In this document: piece by piece, positions 1-14,465 of the stretch
How positions within the stretch are numbered: the first letter of the stretch is position 1
Layout of the letters: each line of letters opens with the position of its first letter
From: Halichondria panicea
Taxonomy: Eukaryota; Porifera; Demospongiae; Suberitida; Halichondriidae
DNA: 64,000 nucleotides
Assembly: GCF_963675165.1 (NCBI RefSeq)
Contig: NC_087382.1
Coordinates: 4,875,963 to 4,939,962, forward strand
Direction: 5' to 3'
Notes under the pieces: generated by a model
Database searches by the model: none
What the model saw: only the letters and a program-made list of their open reading frames with translations
Told to the model about the DNA's origin: nothing
Program-made: the position numbers and the translations under genes

Positions 1-82
1 ATAGGGCTGGCTACCAGTAGAAAGCCACCTGCTAGCTAACACATCATACTCCATTAAAGCCTATTGTGTATCATTTTATAAC

Positions 83-150
83 CTAGTTGGCTGTATTGTA
101 GAGAGTGACCTGCTTATTGGGTGACTACAATGGTCAGGTTTCACACAAGC
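83..150. repeat. dispersed repeat fragment (GTGACCTGCTTAT family)
   Basis: A segment with the words GAGAGTGACCTGCTTATTGG and CAGGTTTCACA. Similar fragments occur at about 1915-1985, 3148-3222 and 48200-48270, always as a run resembling 'ctgtattatagagg-tgacc-tgcttat-ggtttcac'. It is an old multi-copy element; its class cannot be told from these pieces. Confidence 0.5.
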
Positions 151-547
151 TACCCCAGACTGTCATAGGAGCAGCTGTTCCATGACATTCAAGCATTCCT
201 GTGAGGGTGTAGTTAGACCTCTGCTGTGTCTAGGGTATTAATGTGCCAAGGAGCATCTAAGTGAGACATTCCTGGCTTTTCTTGTCAATTAGTTACAGTT
301 CTAGCATTGCCTTCCTGACTAATTTATAGGAATTACTTACTTAGGTATATTTGCGAAGATTCATAAGTTGTCTGAAGCCTGAACATCATAACATTGTGCT
401 CTGAATAATTATATCCATACATGTACTTATTTGTGAGCTTGACCAGTGGACTACATATGTGCACATTGTACCTAATAAGAGCTGCACTTGAGTCACTGTT
501 AGTGTAGCAGAATATTTGATTGTAGTCTGGATTCAATCTCTAGCCTA

Positions 548-714
548 ATAACGAACTTTGCAAAAATATAATCACAGAACCTAAACTAGTACTAGTAATT
601 ACACACGATCCTTGCCAGAACGCAATAGTTAGATCGCAAAGGGTCAATTTTTCTGCTGATTTGGCTCATTTGCAATGGTTTTTCACCAGCAAAATATTCT
701 AGTAATACGGTATA
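548..714. repeat. inverted-repeat element, family F3, left end worn
   Basis: Carries the F3 signature words (AACTTTGC, CACACGATCCTTGCC, GAACGCAATAGTTAGATCGC, GCAAAATATTCTAGTAATAC) and ends in TACGGTA. Other members are at 10089-10335, 20115-20312, 30082-30281, 35160-35368, 53473-53670 and 61883-62063. About 200 bp with no coding capacity suggests a MITE. Confidence 0.7.
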
Positions 715-781
715 CTCATTACACTACATTGTAACTGTGCAATAGTATTAATCATATCCTCTCCTTCTTTTCTACCATTAG

Positions 782-3700
782 GTCACAGGAACGTGTACGT
801 GACTGTTCATGTTCCGAGGAACAAGCACAAACACCACAAGAACCGCAGAAGGCACAATCGTAATGGTTCTCACGGTCACCATGTCGACCGTAGCCATAGC
901 AATACCGATCATACCGACTATGACAGTACCGTGCAAGGTTCCCACGGCGATCCGCAAAGTTCCCTTGGCAACACGCCGAGTTACCGTGGAGATGTAAGAG
1001 ACGGCGAGGAACATCCTCTATACTCCCCACAAGAATCAGTTGGCTTTGAGACACACAAGCCACTCCACGGGACAGTCAGCGATGTGACTCATAACTCCAC
1101 TAGTAGGAGCAGTATTAATGGACGTCCACGTTATCACAAGTCTAATAGTGTGCCCCAGAGAACTGCTGACCTCACCATTCCTAAGATCGTGAGAGGTGAG
1201 GGTGACTACATGTATAACAGTACGTATGTGTGTGTCCCGAACTGTACTTAGTTGTTGTTTTTTAAGCCTGTAAAGAACGCTTGTAGCAGCGGACATGTAC
1301 ATACATATACTTCATTACTTGCTACTATAATACTGGGCCTCACTTAGAGCCAAGGCAATTAAGTACACGTAAAGGGAACAGGAGCTTTATATTGACCACT
1401 ATTGTATTATAATTATCGTGTGATCTTGCGTGACAAATACTTATATGGTTTGGATGTCGCTCAGTTAGATACTGTTTTTGCTTGTTGAATCTCTTTGATA
1501 ACAAAGGTTTCAGTTCATACCTTTGCATGAGTAATGCAGTCATGTTGTAAATAGCTTAATTATACACTTTACAATTTAACCCCTTTAGATCCAACAACTC
1601 CGTGTGACCCGTGTGACCGTGTCAAGTTCATCCTGGGAGCAGCTGATGATGTAGACACCACTGGCTGCCATGACCCCACTGTACACACTGTGTTCACTGA
1701 GCTGGAGGAGCTCAAGTATGATGAACATGACCATGGAAAGTAAGTATACCATATACCATAATAAAATTTGGACAGTTACGTATTGTAGAACTTAAGGGAG
1801 AAGGTGTAAATGCTTGTGCACTGTAGAAGACCTGAAACACACTCACAATTCAGTGACACTACCTATAACTGTCTGTAGTGGCTTGCTAACACAATGATTG
1901 AAATACATGCTCAGTGGAGACGTTGGACCTATTAACCTGGTTGTATTACAGAGGGTGACCTGCTTATACGGTTTCATCTTACACTTGAATCCCCATTGAA
2001 TGTGTGTACACCTTGCACCAAGAGTTCATTGCTTGTACACATAACTCCCTGATATTACCACATGTTATAACAACCTATAGCTGCATATCACTTGTCAGCT
2101 TTCACAGTATATACCCACCACTGAATGTACAGAACACCATCCTAAGAATTAAATCACATCCTTTTGGTGTCCTACTAAATACACTTTGACACCTCACTGT
2201 TAAAACAGAATTGTACATGTATAGTCAACTAGCTATCAGATGAGGTCCGACACGAGTACCTCGATCAGGCTAAAATTGATTGAGTTAATTTAACAATGAC
2301 TTTACTGTTGAATTTTGCACATGACCAAGCCTAATCGAGGTACTCATGTCGGGCCACTAGGATCATGCACGATCGTGACTGTTACACACATATTTACGAC
2401 ATGCCCGCCCATTGCCCTACAGAATGGAGTGGAAAGAGACGGCTCGTTGGGTCAAGTTTGAGGAGGACGTGGAGGAGGGGGGCAACAAGTGGAGCAAGCC
2501 TCACGTGGCCACTCTCTCACTGCACAGTCTGTTTGAGTTGAGGAGCTGTCTTCTCAAGGGAACAGTGATTCTTGACATGAAGGCTGACAATCTAGCACAA
2601 ATATCAGGTCTGTGACAAAATAATGATGAGAGCTTGAGTACTATACCTTCATGTACCGTATAGAGGGGTAATTTTCGTGGGACAAAATATTCGTGGTTTT
2701 CGTGGTTGAAGGTCTGACCATGAATATTTTACCCACGAATGAAGCGACCTTGCCTACCTGCAGTGCAAGCAGCAACCACGAAAATAATATCCACGAAATG
2801 ACTAACCACAAATATATTGTCCCCCGAAAATTACCCGCTATACGGTATACATGTACATCTAACGACTATCCCTCCCCTGCCCCCTCACAGATTATGTACT
2901 GGATAACCTGGTGAGTACTGGTCAGCTAGAGGAGGAGAACAGAGACAGAGTCAGGTCTGCACTGCTGCAGAGACACAAGCATCTCAATTCACGTAAAGAG
3001 TCTGATAACAAGATCCTCGACAGTATCAGGTGTGTTGTTACTACATGTATAGTGAAACCTGTCTATATAGAGGTCACCCTTGAGGCTGACCAATGACCTA
3101 AAAAGGTCGCCAGCTAATACACTGGTTAAAACACCATGCTACATGTACGTGTATGGAGACATTAACCTGGCTGTATTATAGAGGATGCCGTGCTTATAGG
3201 ATGACCACTATACACAGGTTTCACACCGTTACAGTAGAGTGTTTTTGTGAGTACATAGCTTCAGACTCAAACAAACAAGCTGCAGTTTAGATCTCTACAT
3301 GTACACGATAATTATAGTGTATGGTCTGCTCTTATCGTTCTGTCCCTTCTCAGATCACTAGGCGACATGGGTCGTCTCAACTCAGCGCGACAGAATGACT
3401 TATCTGACCAGACTAGCAATCATAGCCGGTTTGGAAACTTCACTAAGTCAGCGTCCAGCATTGCCGGCCTGCCTGGCCATGGGAGCAGGGGAGGATCGAG
3501 ACGAGGCTCCACACAGGTGTGTGATGTGTGAGGGTGGTGTGGGTGTGTGGGGTGAAGGCTGGTTGAGTGAGTGCATGTTCATGTTCATTTATCAAACTAC
3601 ATGTGATGTCTACTTTAATGCATACATGTGCATCTGAATTTGATAACGTAAAATTGTGCATGTTATTTTAGTTTCTTTTTGATCACAGCCCCCCCAAGCA

Positions 3701-4103
3701 TAGAGCTTTCTTTCTGTTTGTTGGTCTCAATTAACATGTATGTTTTAATTTGGCTATGTACAATGTAGGTGCCAGGTGTGTCCCTGGTTGAAGGGGGCGC
3801 TGAGGGGAGTGGTGGCAGCAGTCTGACCAGACTAGAGGAGGGACAGAATGACTCAGAACAAGACCTCATCCACCTCTCCAAGGTGAGGAGGGGAAATGAT
3901 GACAGTGTATGTGTGTGGAGGGCACAGTGTACATGTGCCATACATGCATGTACCATCAGGAGTGCATGAAGTGTACTCCTGGTACCGCACGCCTGTATTA
4001 TCACTAATCACATTGTTGACCCTTTGCCAAACGCATACAACCATCCAATAATTATGTACATGTAGATGTGCAGTACATGTAACAAACTTTATCCCCCCCC
4101 CCT

Positions 4104-4143
<40 letters not shown>

Positions 4144-6999
4144 GTAGACGTCTGCCAACTTCATGAAGAAGATACCTCCAGGCTCAGAGGCGTCCAACGT
4201 TTTAGTGGGAGAAGTGGACTTCCTGTCACACTCCATCATCGGGTTTGTCCGTCTCTCTGAGGGGCGTGTCCTAGGGGACCTGACAGAGGTGCCCATCCCC
4301 ACCCGATTCCTATTCATCCTCCTGGGTCCCACTGGTAACCAGGAGCGCTATCACGAGATAGGGAGGTCCATTGCTACACTCATGAGTGATGAGGTACATG
4401 TACAAACTACCTACACTGTACATGTACAGCGTGTTACGTACACCTAGTCCATTGGTGTGCCCAACATTTTCAAAGTAATGGCTATTTTCGATCCTCGATC
4501 TCAAAAGATTTGTACATGTAAGAGGTGGTTTTCGTTTTGTCTAATTTGTCTGGAGGTGGTTACGATAGTATCGACCACCACCCACCAGTGGCCAGTGTGG
4601 GTACATTCCCACCCACCAGTGGCCAGTGTGGGCACATTCCTGTGATGTACATGTGCAGGTAGATAATGCATGTACAGTGTACCATAATGGGTATACAGAA
4701 GCACTATCTTTAAACTGACTGAGACCGTCCTCCTAGTCACAGTCGGTCACGCAACAGTGCCAGAGTGAGCCTCCACAATGTACACCATCACATGCACTAT
4801 CACTGTGTGTGGGACACTGAGTGGTTGGCACATGTTCCAGTACTGTTATAATTATAACGTGTACATTAAACGATTACAGCACACGCATACACACCCGATG
4901 CTCTTCAAAGAAAACTTAGTTTGCATCCTACATGTATACAAGCAAATAACAGTTACATGTAACCCAGGTACATGTACATGACGTTGCATAATTATTAAGA
5001 GCATGTTGGTAGATTGTAAACATTTTTTTCGGGCTAGTTCCATAAAATTATACAGAGCACTGGATTGTGCTAGTCTCAGAGCTTTTATGATGGACACAAT
5101 GTACCGATCCTACTGTGTATTATTTGTTCTTTGTTACCTTAGCTCTAGGCTTGTGCACACGACTTACATGTACCTTTGAACAGTGCTTCGTTCTCAACCT
5201 TACCAACCCCCCCGCCCCCCATAGGTGTTCCATGAGGTAGCTTACCGTGCTCGTAACAAAGGTGACCTTTTAGCGGGTATCGATGAGTTCCTGGACAAAG
5301 TAACAGTGCTACCCCCAGGGGAATGGGACCCTCAGATCCGACTGGAACCTCCGTCCAAAATCCCATCACAGGGCATCCGAAAACAGAGCAATGATCCTCG
5401 TAAGAAGAGCGTGATCTCCACGAAGGGAGAGGAGGAGAGAACACCACCAGTACGGTGGAGCAAGAGGTACTGTGCCTCTAGGCTAGAGCAGTAGTGGTGG
5501 GGCTTATGTGCTAGAGCAGTGGGGGCTTATGTGTGTGTGTGTGTGAAAACTAATGACTGATGTTCAGAGAGAAAGAGTCTTATGTACAATGTATATACCT
5601 TTGAATTGTGCTTCGTTTTAAGTTTATCCTCCCCCCACACACAGACCATTCCGAGGTTGTGTGAATGACTTGCTTCGTTGCTACTCGCTCTATCGCAGTG
5701 ACCTCAGTGATGCCCTCAGTCTGCAGTTCCTCTCCTCTCTGTTCCTCATCTATTTTGCCAACATTACCCTCGCCTTTGTGTTTGGTGCTTTCTTCTCCGA
5801 CATGACTCAAGGGGCAATGGTGAGTCAGAGTGTACATGAGCTTCAACTTGCACGATTGCAATCACTCTATAATACAGCCATATATGAATAGATCCCAAAA
5901 GCCTTGATAGCTATAATACAGCCATATATGAATAGATCCCAAAAGCCTTGATAGCTTGTGTTTCAACGTGTGTCAATAGCAATAATCTTGTCCCACCAAC
6001 TTACATGTATAATCGTAAAATAGATACTTGCACTACCCAAAGCCATAAAGCACGCACACACGCACACAGGGGGTGACAGAGATGATTCTGGCTGTCTCCT
6101 TTGGAAATTTCTTCTTCTCCATATTCTCCGGCCAACCTCTTGTCATCCTTGGAGCTACTGGTCCGTCCATCATCTTCGAGAGACTCATCTTCACGTTTTG
6201 CACCACTCCGGGCATCAACATACCGTTTCTAGAGTTTCGATTCTGGATTGGTCTATGGACAGCGCTCTTTATTTTCATTCTAGTTGGCCTGAACTCGAGC
6301 GCTATTGTGAAACTTGTCACACGGTTTACGGGCGAGATTTTCTCGGCTTTGATTTCGTTTGTGTTCATTTGGGAAGCATTAGGTGCTCTGTGGAAGATAC
6401 ATTTGGACTACCCGTACAATCAATGGATTTTGAGACCTGGAATGAGGAGACAATGCGATTGCTATGAATTTCCCGATTTAGACGGTTTGCAAAACTCGGA
6501 TTTGTCGAATGCATCGCGTCTAGGGTCTTATTGGGACGTGCGGGAGAGTGATTGCTCAGCTGGTCAGCTTCGGAGCTTTGTTGGTAGCGATTGTCCTGGT
6601 GATTTGTTCTCGAGCCATGACGTGTTCCTGATGTCTGTTATCCTGTTTTTCGGCACTTTTATTCTTTGTTTCTATCTCAAGAAGTTTCGAAGGAGCAAAA
6701 TCTTCAAAACCATTGTAAGTGTATCGTGTACATTGGTACAATGTGTTTAACTATAGGTTTCCTGCTAGCCTTGTACACTAACACTACAGTAGTGCAGTCA
6801 AGACTCGTGTGTATACATACAGATATATCCAGTCCATAAGTGTACATGTACATGTATAATTATGTGTACGTATAAGACCCTATGACATCATATTATGGTT
6901 GCCAGGCAGAAATGGTACAGTACACTGTAAGTAGATATGTATGTGTTCACTTACATGTACATGATCAAGTTGCCAGTTTGTGTATTCATACCCCCCCCA

Positions 7000-7038
<39 letters not shown>

Positions 7039-9562
7039 TCCGGCGTGTTGTGAGTGACTTTGGAGTGTTTATTGCCGTGTGTGTGTGGGTGGGTATAGAC
7101 GTCCTTGCAGATGTGGACACGCCCAAACTGGAGGTTCCTAACGTCTTCACAGAAAACTTCTATACCAGCCCCAACAGAACTTACCTATTCATAGCCCCAC
7201 TAGGTATGTGTGTATTCTTAGAAGAAGTATTGCTATGGCCTCTGTGGTGAGTGTGTGTGTAGTCAGTGAAATCTAACTGATGTTCAAGTTACATACTGAC
7301 AGTAATCTAGGATCGACTTACATGCACATAGAAAAATTGTCTTTGAATTCATATTTCTTTTATGCATGCGATATATCCATACTAATTATGGTGATGTGTG
7401 CAAACTGTAACTGCACATGGTAGTGTCGATTGTGGCTTTAAAATCATCTGCCTTTATAACGTGTGTTTTTACAGTACAGTACAGTACATGTAACTTTATT
7501 TGAGGTTAAAACTATCTCTTGTGCAGGCAATGGTTTCCCAGCGTGGGGTGTGGGTGCCGCCCTCCTACCAGCACTGCTCGCCACTGTACTCTTCTTTGTA
7601 GAGCAGCACATCACTGAGGCCATTGTCAACAAGAAGGGCAACAAACTGAAGGTGCGTGGTGTGTATATCAAGTGCTCATTGTGTTAGTTATTTTGGAAAT
7701 CACAATTGTACGAATCATAATTCAAATGCATATACACTGCTGGTTTCTATTCACGATTAACGTAGAGTACTTGTGCATGCACATGTGGTGTGTCATTTAG
7801 CTGGGTGTTTTAATGGTCTTAAAAGTGTAACACACTGTACAATGTGTATGTCAGGGTTATAAACAAGTTTGCTTCAGTTTTACAATGTATTCTGAGGTGA
7901 AGTCATTGCAGGACAGACTGTGAATTGTCTGCACTACTAGACTAAGTGCATGCATACATACGTGTAGGTTGTGTCTTGAAACCTAATGGAATGGTGACTA
8001 ATAAGATGCCCTTCAGTGGTTGAATAGTAGTCGCATGTACAAAATGTACGTGACTCACAATGAAAGTTGCATGATTTTCAGATTCACAAGTGGGAATAAT
8101 GTGCATACATTGTAACAGTTACTGAAAATGTAGCGTGGATTGATATATCTAAAGCAACTTGTTTGTAACCCTGCAAGGACTTTCACTTCTAATCCCTCAC
8201 CCTTCTCTCTCTCTCTCTACTCCTACAGAAGGGACCTGGTTACCATGTGGACATGTTCATTGTGGGTTTGATGATCTTTTTCCACTCTGTGATGGGTCTG
8301 CCGTGGGTAGTGGGGTCAACCATCCTCTCAGTCTCACACGTCCAATCGCTGCATCGCTACGGATCATCGGATAACCCGGGAGAGGCACCAAACTTCCTTG
8401 GAGTCAGGTGTGTACATCAACTACATGTTCATGGCATGCCCATCTTAAAGATTACTTTCTACTCAAAATCCGATTTCATGAACCTACATGTACACGTACA
8501 TACATTGTACAAGTACAATACTGACCTTTGTATCCAATTTCGTAAGAATTTCATGCAGACAATAAATATTTCCCAAAAATATCTGTACTGCATGTACACA
8601 CATTTTACTGTGCGGACTTTACCCTCTACAGAGAGCAACGTGTGACTCTGTTTGTGATGTCGATCCTTGTGGGGCTCTCTGTGATGCTGTACAGTGTGAC
8701 CAGTTTCATACCTCTACCCGTACTCTATGGACTCCTCTTTTATCTAGGCGTGGCTTCGCTGTACAACGTCCAATTTGTGCATCGATTCAAACTACTTTTT
8801 ATTCCAAACAAGTACAAACCGGACTATGCTTATCTCCGTCAAGTGCCCAACGTGCGAATACACATCTACACAATCATTCAAGTTGTCCTCTTAGTGCTGC
8901 TCTGTGCTGTGCAAGCTCAACCATCACTTAGGGTGGCTTTTCCCATCATTGTGATCGGTCTTATGATCATTCGTTGGCTGCTCGGATTTTGTTTCACTCG
9001 AAAAGACCTCAAAGTTTTAGACGATCCGTTGCCAGAGAAACTCTACTGTAAAAGATGCAAAGTACACGTCAAGAAAAGCTCTGAAAAGATTTTGGAAGAA
9101 GGGACATGTAGCACCAATTCCGACGAGATTGATGGCTTTGGAAACATTGTAACTGAAGAACCGCCTGCTATCGATCAAAACATATCCCCAGATCATGCTC
9201 AGCAACGTAAAGAACGTCGTTCAGCCTCTGCATTTAACATCACCCAAGAAGTTGATAAGTGTGAAATTTGGAGAACCATGGTTAAGGATTTGGACACGCC
9301 TTATTCAAGTCCCAGAATAACGGCAGAATACAGTGGAACACGTCCCTCTATTACTGTGACTAATCCGGAGAGAGTCCAACAAGCCGCCACTTACCAAGAC
9401 GATTATTCACCACAGGGGAACAACCCTTTGGAACGATTGGGGGATTCCCCTTTTGAAGGAGCGGAGCCGGAGGTGTTCACTGAGGCTACGATGTCACGAG
9501 AACAAGACCAGAAAACTAAATCTAAGGCCTGTAGAAAACTGTTTACAAGCACTGCTGTCTGA
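782..9562 (+). CDS. SLC4-family Na+-coupled bicarbonate transporter-like protein (5' end missing)
   Basis: Plasma-membrane bicarbonate transporter of the SLC4 family, closest by eye to the NBC/NDCBE branch. Fourteen exons join in phase: 782-1195, 1589-1739, 2423-2607, 2891-3029, 3354-3516, 3769-3882, 4148-4393, 5225-5466, 5645-5819, 6070-6714, 7038-7203, 7527-7651, 8229-8407, 8632-9562, giving about 1290 residues. The cytoplasmic N domain has [37 protein letters not shown] and [10 protein letters not shown]; the membrane domain has [32 protein letters not shown] and [17 protein letters not shown]. The third extracellular loop (6450-6600) has four cysteines (CDC, DC, DC) and an NAS sequon, as in NBCs. 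The DIDS-type lysine motif is weak (LWKI). The first visible exon is rich in His and Arg. The C terminus TAV fits a class I PDZ ligand. The first coding exon is missing. Substrate and coupling ions are inferred from family only. Confidence 0.93.
1915..1985. repeat. dispersed repeat fragment (GTGACCTGCTTAT family)
   Basis: Intronic in SLC4. Shares 'cctggttgtattacagag', GGTGACCTGCTTATA and GGTTTCATC with the copies near 83, 3148 and 48200. Confidence 0.45.
2241..2362. repeat. short inverted repeat (GAGGTCCGACA family)
   Basis: The left arm GAGGTCCGACACGAGTACC, followed by TCGATCAGGCT, pairs with the right arm AGCCTAATCGAGGTACTCAT and GTCGGGCC. It lies in an SLC4 intron. Related hairpins with GGAGGTCCGACAT arms are at 46841-46914 and 53010-53131. 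Confidence 0.6.
2654..2847. repeat. MITE-like element, family F2
   Basis: About 194 bp bounded by TACCGTA and TACGGTA. The inner arms are GGGGTAATTTTCGTGGG and its near-complement CCCCGAAAATTACCCGC. Other members are at 12760-12926 and 22669-22835, and a half copy at 38728. Intronic in SLC4, with no coding capacity. Confidence 0.75.
3148..3222. repeat. dispersed repeat fragment (GTGACCTGCTTAT family)
   Basis: The longest of the family in this part: 'ggagacattaacctggctg' followed by TATTATAGAGGATG, TGCTTATAGGATGACC and CAGGTTTCACA. Intronic in SLC4. Confidence 0.45.
4105..4141. repeat. (CA)n microsatellite at a 3' splice site
   Basis: Uninterrupted CA dinucleotides end a few bases before the acceptor of the SLC4 exon at 4148. 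They replace a conventional pyrimidine tract. Confidence 0.9.
5869..5956. repeat. 44-bp tandem duplication
   Basis: The segment beginning CTATAATACAGCCATATATG and ending CCTTGATAG occurs twice head to tail, without visible change, in an SLC4 intron. A recent local slippage or duplication. Confidence 0.85.
6998..7037. repeat. (CA)n microsatellite at a 3' splice site
   Basis: The CA run leads directly into the acceptor CACAG of the SLC4 exon starting at 7038. Confidence 0.85.
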
Positions 9563-9667
9563 AATCATTATCTATTTATTTATTGTTGCATTACTATAAT
9601 TATATTATTATTACCTCAGTATATATAATTTAATTAATATTATTGTGCTTTGGGAGATAATTGTAAT

Positions 9668-9897
9668 TACCGTATAGCGCGAAATTTTCGAGGCACTTAT
9701 ATTTCGTGGATTGGCCTCTAAAAGCCATTTCGTTGCACAATGTTCGCGGAATGACTGCTTACCGGAAGCCACGCCTTTAAATCTTGCACGTTATAGCAGG
9801 TAAAGAACGATTTTCGTGGACTTAATTTTCGTGTAGGATTGCTAACCCACGAAATCCACGAAAATTAAGCCCCTCGAAAATTTCGCGCTATACGGTA
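9668..9897. repeat. MITE-like element, family F1
   Basis: 230 bp bounded by TACCGTATAGCGCGAAATTT and its near-complement AAATTTCGCGCTATACGGTA. Inner words include TTTCGTTGCACAATGTTCGC and CACGTTATAGCAG. It lies about 100 bp past the SLC4 stop. A second copy in the opposite orientation is at 60598-60829, and a copy with a worn left end is at 63043-63253. Confidence 0.85.
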
Positions 9898-10088
9898 TTA
9901 TGTACCAAGGTGTGATTGTAAAAAATGCTGATTAATTAATAAATGAATTTATTCTGCTATATATATACGAAAGAATCTTTATGGTCGGTTCCCTGTCTTT
10001 ATATCTGTGCATGCATGTGACAAAATAACTTCATCACAATTTTTTTTATGCATATGGCATATGCATGATATTTACATAATCATATAAC

Positions 10089-10335
10089 ACCGTATTAAGA
10101 CTACTGAATGTTTTGCGAGCATAAACATTTGCAAACTTTGTGATATAATTAATTTATAGTTGATCAATAATTATTTGCAACAATAAAATCCGCAAAACCT
10201 AAATACTAGTAAATATGCACTATCCTTGCCAGAACGCGAGATCGCAAAATTAACGGGTCAAATTATCTGCCGAATTGGCTAATTCGCAAAACTATATAGG
10301 TTTTTTACCCGCAAAATATTCTAGTAATATTGTAT
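10089..10335. repeat. F3 inverted-repeat element at the left edge of the duplicated block
   Basis: Begins ACCGTATTAAG, has TTTTGCGAGC, GATCCTTGCCAGAACGC and CGCAAAATATTCTAGTAATA. The sequence just past it (about 10336 on) matches the sequence just past the hybrid element at 20115-20312, marking the left boundary of the 14-3-3 duplication. Confidence 0.75.
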
Positions 10336-10633
10336 TATTATATATAGCTAATAATTATACGTATATACATCACTGTCATAATACCTGCATGCATACATGT
10401 ACATGTATTTTATAGTGTCATACAAAATTACTTGCATGTTTTGATATTAATTTTACATGCAGACTGATATATATAATTATACATCAATCATAAATTAGAA
10501 CACACTTACAAAATCATAAAAAAGAAGGACCATACATCGACGAATTATAACTACACATAGACCTAAAAACTAAAATTTTATAAGTATATGAATGTTCTCT
10601 ATAAAACGGTAACACGTACAGTTAATTTCTCCT

Positions 10634-14069
<3,436 letters not shown>

Positions 14070-14465
14070 TGTGTGTTTCTTAGCTGCTAGCACCAAGCTG
14101 TTCCCAGTCTGTAGTCGATCTAGTCTGTGTCTTGATAATTAATTTTTACGCTGCAAGTCAATAATGGGTGTGACTGTCCTCCACCCACTGGCATCCAGAC
14201 ACGCCCACTATATAACGGTCTCTATGACCCGCCGCTGGCATGATCGAGGCAGGCACACCATGCATGTTACATATTGCACTCTCACAAATAATATTTAATA
14301 ATATGAATTGGACCGTACAAATACAAGTATATGTAATCACAAGTGGCTACAATAGTTATTATAGCTTTAGTATAGAATAATACGAATAATAATATGAAAG
14401 CTAGAAAATTCAATTGAGTTATACTTAAATTAATTTAAACTAGTAATCCGTTGCATATACGGTCA

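Larger units (their letters stand above)
1..781. other. 5' flank or first intron of the SLC4 gene
   Basis: No coding exon could be supported here. The stretch ends in a 3' splice site (AG at 780-781) feeding the first visible SLC4 exon, so at least part of it is intron and the true start codon lies upstream, either unrecognised here or outside the window. It holds a dispersed repeat fragment (about 83-150) and an inverted-repeat element (548-714), described separately. Confidence 0.6.
9563..10633. other. intergenic: SLC4 3' flank and convergent 14-3-3 3' flank
   Basis: No gene seen. It holds the F1 element (9668-9897), AT-rich sequence with an AATAAA word near 9936 that could serve SLC4, and the F3 element at 10089-10335. 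SLC4 (+) and the first 14-3-3 gene (-) converge on it. Confidence 0.6.

Noticed and set aside
793-1251. Taking GTG at 793 as the start of the SLC4 protein
   Set aside because: An in-frame codon continues upstream to a good acceptor at 780-781; family members have more N-terminal sequence.
752-1302. Open frames on the minus strand and a second plus frame over the first SLC4 exon
   Set aside because: Shadows of the SLC4 exon in a high-complexity coding region.
5145-5447. 100-residue minus-strand frame over an SLC4 exon
   Set aside because: Antisense shadow of the exon 5225-5466.
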